Assembly: GCA_035606355.1 (NCBI GenBank)
Contig: DATNFO010000041.1
Span: 124,001-188,000, forward strand
Source: Sulfopaludibacter sp035606355
GTDB lineage: Bacteria; Acidobacteriota; Terriglobia; Bryobacterales; Bryobacteraceae
DNA: 64,000 bases
Direction: 5' to 3'
In this document: positions 58,841-64,000 of the stretch, piece after piece
Layout of the letters: each line of letters begins with the position of its first letter
How positions within the stretch are numbered: position 1 is the stretch's first letter
Notes under the pieces: model-generated
What the model was told of the DNA's origin: nothing
Database searches by the model: none
What the model saw: only the letters and a program-made list of their open reading frames with translations
Translations under genes and position numbers: made by a program

Positions 58841-58917
58841 GTTCTCGTCGCACTCCATTCGCCTTTCGATGCACCATTTACCGCTCCCTCACGGTCGCGG
58901 CTCCGTTAGCAGAATCA
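58841..58917 (+). repeat. 77-base direct repeat, left copy, with partial inverted copy
   Basis: GTTCTCGTCG...TTTCGATGCACC...TTACCGCT-CCTCACGGTCGCGG and CTCCGTTAGC, ending AGAATCA. A partial inverted copy, GACCGTAAGGGAGCGGTAAA, is at 58934-58953. A direct copy lies at 59969. No gene is seen in 58833-59039. Confidence 0.85.
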
Positions 58918-59039
58918 ACTACAAGGCCCGGCCGTGACCGTAAGGGAGCGGTAAAAGGTGCGAGGGATCGGAGTGCGTTTGAATGCGTCAAAAAGCAATT
59001 CGATATTCCACCGCGCGAGCACCGCGCCTACAGTGAACG

Positions 59040-59864
59040 TCACTCTGAGCGGCGCACAACCACGCCGCGAGGAGAAGAAGTCCCCTCACCAAGAGGCTTT
59101 GGTAACTCCACAGGCCAAAGTAGAGCCGCGCCGCCGGTGGCGACTACGGCCGCGATGGGGGCCGCCAGGCACCATACGCCCAAGCGGTCCAGCGCAACCG
59201 CGCCTGCCGCCGCGCCCGCCAGATAAAACAGCCAAAGCCGGAAATGCAGGGCTGCCAGACGGGCGCACCGCTGCCGCGGCGTGACGCGCAAAGCGCGCGC
59301 GAATCCGCGGCGGCCGCGACCCCAAGCCCGGTCCTTCAACCAGACGAGGTATTCGGCTACATACTCCATCATGGTGGTGAGCGTGCCCGTCACGTGGGTG
59401 GTGTATATGCTGAGCGCTCCCGAAGTGGCGAGCGCCCCATTCTGCATTCCCATCGAAAGCCCCGCGACACTCGCGAGCGCAACCCACGCACCAGGAGTCG
59501 GGGCGGTCAGGCGGTCGGGCGGCAGGAGCCATAGTCCGAGCCCCAGAAATGCGGCCAGCAGTACAGCCTCGGCTGCCATGATGAGCGGGAATACCAATCG
59601 TTTGGGTTCCCGGCGCGCAGCCCATCGGATCACGAGGCCGTTCGCGAGCACTCCGACGGCAAACGCCGCTACCGGCAACAACCGCGCGGCCGCGCGAATC
59701 CACTCGCCGCGCCCCATCCGCAGCCCTGCGGCGACGGTATTGCCGGTCATATTCGCGGTGTAGATATGGTACAGAACCACCCAACCGGCAAGATCCACAA
59801 ATCCGGCAACGGCTGTCAGCACCTGCGCCGACCAGTTCCGGTTGCGCTTTAAGGAGTCCTTCAC
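59040..59864 (-). CDS. DUF1275 (YoaK-family) membrane protein
   Basis: A 274-residue polytopic protein with six or so helices. Family signatures are AVAGFVDLAGWVVLYHIYTA with NMTGNTVAAGL, GMQNGALATSGALSIYTTHV and TGTLTTMMEYVAEYL. The TGN and THVTGT motifs are diagnostic of DUF1275. Some members are induced by stress or linked to pyrimidine transport, but function is unsettled. The whole gene lies between two direct copies of a 77-base repeat, an arrangement worth noting. A start at 59864 is used; no close partner. Confidence 0.9.
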   Translation of the reverse strand: MKDSLKRNRNWSAQVLTAVAGFVDLAGWVVLYHIYTANMTGNTVAAGLRMGRGEWIRAAARLLPVAAFAVGVLANGLVIRWAARREPKRLVFPLIMAAEAVLLAAFLGLGLWLLPPDRLTAPTPGAWVALASVAGLSMGMQNGALATSGALSIYTTHVTGTLTTMMEYVAEYLVWLKDRAWGRGRRGFARALRVTPRQRCARLAALHFRLWLFYLAGAAAGAVALDRLGVWCLAAPIAAVVATGGAALLWPVELPKPLGEGTSSPRGVVVRRSE

Positions 59865-59968
59865 GGTGGCGCAATGAATGCTGCAATTGCTCCGCCGCGA
59901 GAACGACGAAGGTTCCAGGCTCCGGGACTGGGCATCATTGACCGCTCCTTACGGGGATGTGAAGGGCT

Positions 59969-60045
59969 GTTCTCGTCGCGCTTCGTTCCTCTTTCGATGC
60001 ACCTTTTACCGCTTCCTCACGGTCGCGGCTCCGTTAGCGGAATCA
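59969..60045 (+). repeat. 77-base direct repeat, right copy
   Basis: Matches the left copy at 58841 with scattered differences: GTTCTCGTCG...TTTCGATGCACC...TTACCGCTTCCTCACGGTCG and CTCCGTTAGCGGAATCA. It ends about 14 bases before the start of the old-yellow-enzyme gene. A related short piece, GACCGCTCCTTACGG, is at 59940. No gene is seen in 59865-60058. Confidence 0.85.
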
Positions 60046-60058
60046 CGGCATAATCGAA

Positions 60059-61126
60059 ATGATGAATCCCGCTCTTTTTACGCCGTTTACGCTACGAGAT
60101 ATTACGTTCCGGAATCGCATTGCCGTCTCTCCGATGTGCCAGTATTCCTGTGACGATGGTTTCGTCAATGACTGGCATTTGGTGCACCTCGGCAGCCGCG
60201 CCGTCGGGGGCGCCGCGCTGGTGATTGTGGAAGCGAGCGCGGTGACGCCGGAAGGGCGAATATCGCCGGCCGATTCCGGTATCTGGAAAGACGCACACAT
60301 CGAGCCGCTGGCGCGGATCGCGCGTTTCGTGCGGCAATATGGCGCGATGGCGGGGATACAGTTGGCCCACGCGGGACGGAAGGCCAGCACCTCGGAGCCC
60401 TGGCTGGGCGGGCATGCCGTTTTGCCGGAGCAGGGCGGCTGGCAGCCGGTCGCACCCAGCGCCGTCCCGTTTCGCTCCACCGATGCACCGCCGCACGAGC
60501 TTTCCCGAGAGGAAATTCAGGCCACAACCAGGGCTTTCGCCGCCGCCACAAAACGCGCCTACGCCGCCGGATTCCAGGTGGTGGAGATTCACAGTGCTCA
60601 CGGCTACCTGATCCACGAATTTCTTTCGCCGCTCAGCAACCGGCGCACCGACGAATATGGCGGCTCGTTTGAGAATCGCATCCGGTTCGCTCTGGAGACA
60701 ATCGAAGCCGTGCGCACGGCATGGCCGCCGAGCTTGCCCCTCTTCCTGAGAATTTCCGCGACCGATTGGGCCGAAGGCGGCTGGGATATCGAGCAATCTG
60801 TCGAGCTGGCGAAGAGAGTCAGACCGCTCGGAGTCGACCTCATCGATTGCTCCAGCGGCGGCCTCGCCGTTCAGCAACAGATTCCGGTCGCGCCCGGATA
60901 CCAGGTGCCGTTCGCCGCGAGGATCCGGGAAGAAGCGAACATTCCCACGGCCGCCGTGGGTTTGATCACGGACCCGCACCAGGCAGAACAGATCATCGCC
61001 GCGGGCCAAGCTGATATGGTCCTGCTGGCTCGCGAGTTTCTGCGCGACCCATACTTTCCGCTGCGGGCGGCGCGCGCGCTCGGCACGTCCATCGACCCGC
61101 CGAAGCAATACCTCAGAGCGTGGTAA
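60059..61126 (+). CDS. Old yellow enzyme family NADH:flavin oxidoreductase (NamA/YqjM-like)
   Basis: A 355-residue FMN TIM-barrel reductase. Key runs are RNRIAVSPMCQYSCDDGFVN, DWHLVHLGSRAVGGAALVIV and EASAVTPEGRISPADSGIW, then IQLAHAGRKAS, FQVVEIHSAHGYLIHEFLSP and RRTDEYGGSFENRIRF with the substrate His pair. The C26-type cysteine in SPMCQYS marks the thermophilic-like/YqjM subclass. It reduces activated C=C bonds with NAD(P)H. ATG at 60059 and 60062 are both possible. Single gene between a repeat and an unknown protein. Confidence 0.93.
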   Translation: MMNPALFTPFTLRDITFRNRIAVSPMCQYSCDDGFVNDWHLVHLGSRAVGGAALVIVEASAVTPEGRISPADSGIWKDAHIEPLARIARFVRQYGAMAGIQLAHAGRKASTSEPWLGGHAVLPEQGGWQPVAPSAVPFRSTDAPPHELSREEIQATTRAFAAATKRAYAAGFQVVEIHSAHGYLIHEFLSPLSNRRTDEYGGSFENRIRFALETIEAVRTAWPPSLPLFLRISATDWAEGGWDIEQSVELAKRVRPLGVDLIDCSSGGLAVQQQIPVAPGYQVPFAARIREEANIPTAAVGLITDPHQAEQIIAAGQADMVLLAREFLRDPYFPLRAARALGTSIDPPKQYLRAW

Positions 61127-61151
61127 CGCGGTCGCCTACAATGGAAGCAAG

Positions 61152-62390
61152 ATGTTCGGGCTCCGGGTAGCACTCCTGCTTCTTGTTTGCTTCGCGGCAA
61201 ACGCATCGGAAAAAGATGCGATTTCGGTCGAAGCCACCATCACCGGGCGCCACCTGCCTTACGGCACAATTCTCAATCCGATCTTCGCGGCGCCGGGATC
61301 GACGACGATCGCCGCGTACACACGCTGCGGAGACTCCGCATTGTTTACCGGCCATTACCTCGCCGCCGAAGCGTTCCGCTACGCCGCGACGCGTTCGATT
61401 CAGGCGCTGGCGAACGCACGGACGGCCGTCAACGGACTCACGATGCTCACGGACATCACGGGAATCGATTTGCTTGCCCGGTGCGCGCTGCCTGCCTCTT
61501 CGCCGTATGCCGCGGGGATCGCGCACGAAGAATCGGCGAACGGAGTGCATCGGGCTACACGCAATGGCGAGTCGTGGATCTGGCTCGGCAACACGTCTCG
61601 CGACCAGTACTGCGGTGCGTTCTTCGGACTCGGCGCGGCTTACGATCTCATCACGGATCCGCCCACTCGCTCTGCAATCGCCGCCCTGGTTACCCGCCTG
61701 ACGCAGAATCTGCTGAATCACGGTTGGAACATCGTAATGCCCGATCAAAGCGTCAGCACGACGTTCCTGATCAGGCCGGACGAGCAGCTCACGATTCTCG
61801 CTATTGCTCAGCACGTCAATCCGTCGTTCCAGTCGCAGTACCTCCAGATGGCGGGGGCAAGCGCGTTCACGGTCCCGCTGCCTCTGGGCATTGACTCGGC
61901 GAACAACCAGTCCAGCTATTTCAAGTTCAATCTGGATTTCATTGACCTGTACAACCTCATCCGGCTGACCTCGCCCACAGCGTCCGCGCACGGCTACTAC
62001 GAAGACGGCTACTCGGCGGTCCGCAGCGCGACGAGCACGCATCAGAACGCGTTTTTCGACATGATCGACCGCGCTCTGCACGGGCCCGATGCCAATCGCG
62101 ACGCCGAAGTTCGCGCGTCGCTGGATGCGTGGCTGCAGCGTCCGCGCACCGATGGATTTGTCGATCTCAGAGGCAAATATCCGGCGTGCAGCAGCAACGA
62201 AGCCTGCAATCCGGTTCCCGTGGCGGAGCGGCCGCCCTCGGATTTTCTGTGGCAGCTCGATCCGTATCAGCTCTCCGGAGGCGGCAGCGGCGTCATTGAG
62301 ACGGCGGGCATTGACTACACTCTACCGTTCTGGATGGCGCGCTTTTACGGCGTGATCGAGCCTGCTCTACCGCATCCGCACATCCACTAA
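61152..62390 (+). CDS. Secreted protein of unknown function
   Basis: A 412-residue protein with signal peptide (RVALLLLVCFAANAS). Its central part is alpha-helical with repeated aromatic/Trp motifs: FTGHYLAAEAFRYAATRSIQ, YCGAFFGLGAAYDLITDPP and SSYFKFNLDFIDLYNLIRL. The order of paired helices and Tyr/Trp-rich loops suggests an alpha/alpha-toroid, as in some glycosidases or lipoproteins, but no catalytic residue is recognisable and I cannot assign a family. It ends VIEPALPHPHIH. The last 24 bases overlap the convergent efflux adaptor gene. Likely specific to acidobacteria. Confidence 0.75.
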   Translation: MFGLRVALLLLVCFAANASEKDAISVEATITGRHLPYGTILNPIFAAPGSTTIAAYTRCGDSALFTGHYLAAEAFRYAATRSIQALANARTAVNGLTMLTDITGIDLLARCALPASSPYAAGIAHEESANGVHRATRNGESWIWLGNTSRDQYCGAFFGLGAAYDLITDPPTRSAIAALVTRLTQNLLNHGWNIVMPDQSVSTTFLIRPDEQLTILAIAQHVNPSFQSQYLQMAGASAFTVPLPLGIDSANNQSSYFKFNLDFIDLYNLIRLTSPTASAHGYYEDGYSAVRSATSTHQNAFFDMIDRALHGPDANRDAEVRASLDAWLQRPRTDGFVDLRGKYPACSSNEACNPVPVAERPPSDFLWQLDPYQLSGGGSGVIETAGIDYTLPFWMARFYGVIEPALPHPHIH

Positions 62391-63581
62391 CGCGCCTTCG
62401 GTCACTGCATCGCTGGGATTGCTGATCACGCGCTCGCCCTCGCGAAGGCCGCTGACCACCTCGACCTCGCTGCCCAAGTCCTGGCCGATGACGATGCGGC
62501 GGAAGTGGACCACGTTGTCGTCGCCGGCCACGGCCACTTGCGGCCCGTCTTTGCCGATGGCGACACAGTCGCCGGGAATGCGCAGGCCGCCGCGTTTGGC
62601 CGCGCTGAAGCGCACCTGCCCGTACATGCCGGGCTTTAGCAGCGCCGCAGGATTGGCGGTTTCCAGAATCACGAGCATGCTGCGCGAGCCGGCATCGAGC
62701 GAATTGGAAATATTCGTCACGCGAGCCGGAAACACTTGCCCGGGCAGCTCCTGAACGCGCAGCTCCGCTGTTTCTCCCGAGCGCACATCCTGAACAAAGG
62801 TCTGCGGCACATTCACAAACACTCGGATCGGCTGAATCCTGGCGACACGGAACATCTCGCGGCCGCCATTGCCGGCGTTGATTAGCGTTCCGACATCCAC
62901 GTTGCGCGCCGTCACGATGCCATCGAGCGGCGCAGTCACGCGCGCGAATCCCTTCAGCTCTGCGAGGCGGGCCAGATTCGCCTGATTGCCGCGAATGGTC
63001 TCCTGCGCGGTGGCGAGCGTGGCTTCCGCTTTTTCGCGCTGGGCCTCTTTCACGTGGAAATCGGCCTCTTTCTCCTCGCGCTCCTGCCGCGACACCACTC
63101 CTTTTTCCGCGAGCCTTTGCCAGCGATCCAGGGTGGCCTTCGAAAGATCCGCATTGGCCTTCGCCAGTGTGATATCCGCCTGCATCTCCTTCAGCGCCGC
63201 CTGCGATTGCGCCAGCGCGGCCTTCGCCTGATTGATTTGCTGATCGAGCTCGGGCGTTTCGAGCTCCGCCATCAACTGCCCGGTCTTGACGCAATCGCCG
63301 ATGTCGACGAGCCGCGACTTCATGTAGCCCTCGGCGCGCGCGAAGATGGGCGATTCAATGATCGCCTGAAGGTCGCCGGGAAGATCGATCTTCTCCGCGG
63401 CGCCCGCCATGTGCACGGCGCTCGCCAGCACCACCGGACGGCGCGCCGCGGCATCGCCCGCGGCCTGCAGCAAACCCTTCTCACGAGACAATCGGGGCAG
63501 CAGCCCGGCGACAATCGCCGCGGCTACAAGTACGCCGAGGACCGCGAAGAATACGACGATCGGACGGCGGCGCGCGCTCAC
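62367..63581 (-). CDS. RND efflux periplasmic adaptor (membrane fusion protein)
   Basis: A 404-residue adaptor with one N-terminal helix (PIVVFFAVLGVLVAAAIVAG) and a periplasmic part with two lipoyl-like halves (IESPIFARAEGYMKSRLVDI, GDCVKTGQLMAELETPELD; then GFARVTAPLDGIVTARNVDV), a long coiled coil (residues 130-215, AKAALAQSQAALKEMQAD onward) and a beta-barrel domain (LRVQELPGQVFPARVTNISN). It links an RND pump to an outer-membrane channel. The GTG start overlaps the stop of the permease gene (GTGA), giving the order permease then adaptor, opposite to the common acrAB order. Substrates unknown. Confidence 0.92.
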   Translation of the reverse strand: MSARRRPIVVFFAVLGVLVAAAIVAGLLPRLSREKGLLQAAGDAAARRPVVLASAVHMAGAAEKIDLPGDLQAIIESPIFARAEGYMKSRLVDIGDCVKTGQLMAELETPELDQQINQAKAALAQSQAALKEMQADITLAKANADLSKATLDRWQRLAEKGVVSRQEREEKEADFHVKEAQREKAEATLATAQETIRGNQANLARLAELKGFARVTAPLDGIVTARNVDVGTLINAGNGGREMFRVARIQPIRVFVNVPQTFVQDVRSGETAELRVQELPGQVFPARVTNISNSLDAGSRSMLVILETANPAALLKPGMYGQVRFSAAKRGGLRIPGDCVAIGKDGPQVAVAGDDNVVHFRRIVIGQDLGSEVEVVSGLREGERVISNPSDAVTEGALVDVRMR

Positions 63582-64000
63582 AGCTCCACCTCCGGGTTGC
63601 GTCCATACCGCGGCGGCCGTTTGCGCAGCACGCTATACGCTACCGGAACGAAGAACAGCGTCGCCACCGTGGCCATCGTCAAGCCCCCGATTACCGCGCG
63701 CCCCAGCGGGGCATTCTGTTCTCCGCCTTCGCCAAACCCCAACGCCATGGGCAGCATCCCTACAATCATCGCCAGCGCGGTCATGATCACCGGACGCAGG
63801 CGCGTATATCCGGCTTCGAGCGCGGCGGACAGCGCATCTTCGCCGGTCTCGCGGAGATCGTTGGCGAAATTGACCAGCAGAATGCTGTTGGCCGTAGACA
63901 CCCCGATGCTCATGATGGCGCCCATGAGCGAGGGCACGTTCAACGTCGTCTGAGTCACGAAGAGCATCAGCACAATTCCTGCGAGCGCGCCGGGCAGTGC
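63578..64000 (-). CDS. RND efflux permease, C-terminal part (runs off the window)
   Basis: Only the last 140 residues are visible. They show the C-terminal part of an RND transporter: VPSLMGAIMSIGVSTANSIL, LVNFANDLRETGEDALSAAL, RPVIMTALAMIVGMLPMALG and GRAVIGGLTMATVATLFFVP. The spacing of the GMLPMALG and GGLTMATVATLFFVP helices is typical of AcrB/MdtB-type permeases. The main part of the gene, including most transmembrane helices and the periplasmic domains, lies to the right of the window. It overlaps the adaptor gene. Confidence 0.9.
   Translation of the reverse strand, partial: ALPGALAGIVLMLFVTQTTLNVPSLMGAIMSIGVSTANSILLVNFANDLRETGEDALSAALEAGYTRLRPVIMTALAMIVGMLPMALGFGEGGEQNAPLGRAVIGGLTMATVATLFFVPVAYSVLRKRPPRYGRNPEVEL

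Noticed and set aside
1..64000. tRNA, rRNA, prophage and insertion-sequence genes
   Set aside because: I looked for tRNA-like cloverleafs in the spacers and for transposase or phage proteins among the genes and saw none. This is by eye; a tRNA scan would be decisive.

Overview
The window is high-GC, densely packed bacterial DNA, read here as an Acidobacteriota chromosome from the Solibacter/Bryobacter branch. The main reasons are a secreted protein (39105-40964) ending in the repeat-rich C-terminal domain first named from Solibacter (TIGR03437 type), a TonB receptor with an N-terminal carboxypeptidase-regulatory domain, a decaheme OmcA/MtrC-type cytochrome, ECF sigma/anti-sigma pairs and short intergenic palindromes. 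All family names come from reading motifs; no database was searched. No rRNA, tRNA, CRISPR array, transposase or phage gene was seen.

Layout. 1-6323: an overlapping operon of PP2C phosphatase, Ser/Thr kinase, a single-chain SEDS (RodA/FtsW) plus class B penicillin-binding protein fusion, and an FhaA-like FHA protein. The gene content matches the pstP-pkn-rodA-pbpA-fhaA cell-wall cluster of actinobacteria. 6324-9967: ygfZ with a triplicated 3' end, a small membrane protein, an MBL hydrolase, a zinc alcohol dehydrogenase and a palindromic repeat region. 9968-16520: acetyl-CoA synthetase, a small WxxGxW-repeat secreted protein, a MarR operon whose promoter is built from two palindromes, a processive GT2, an endonuclease/exonuclease/phosphatase protein and a cardiolipin-synthase-like enzyme (on to 17797). 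17848-21291: an ECF sigma/anti-sigma operon and a secreted multi-RidA protein. 22582-26035: a MocR/PdxR regulator followed by pdxS, pdxT and a low-molecular-weight phosphatase, i.e. DXP-independent vitamin B6 synthesis with its likely regulator.

26888-39053 is the most unusual region: thirteen codirectional, tightly spaced genes bounded by two strong intrinsic terminators. It combines an epimerase, a B12-binding radical SAM protein with a natural six-histidine tract, a GT4, a clan-A glycosidase-like protein, an SDR and three CgeB-like glycosyltransferases with envelope/stress genes (PfpI, YihY, DUF1003, SRPBCC, DUF3309). I infer a stress-linked glycan or glycolipid pathway of unknown product.

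39105-47859 holds the Solibacter-domain protein, a TlpA-like thioredoxin, the TonB receptor, a DUF1801-like protein, the decaheme cytochrome and an SDR. 47905-53113 is the branched-chain amino acid operon ilvB-ilvN-ilvC-cimA. It is preceded by a promoter, a 27-codon leader peptide with ten Ile/Leu/Val codons, and mutually exclusive antiterminator and terminator hairpins: a classical attenuator. 53046-64000 carries two DUF3147 membrane proteins, polX, a Nudix hydrolase, a second ECF sigma/anti-sigma pair, a Tat-exported metallophosphoesterase-cytochrome c fusion, a DUF1275 protein between direct repeats, an old-yellow-enzyme homologue, an unknown secreted protein, and the start of an RND efflux operon cut by the window edge.
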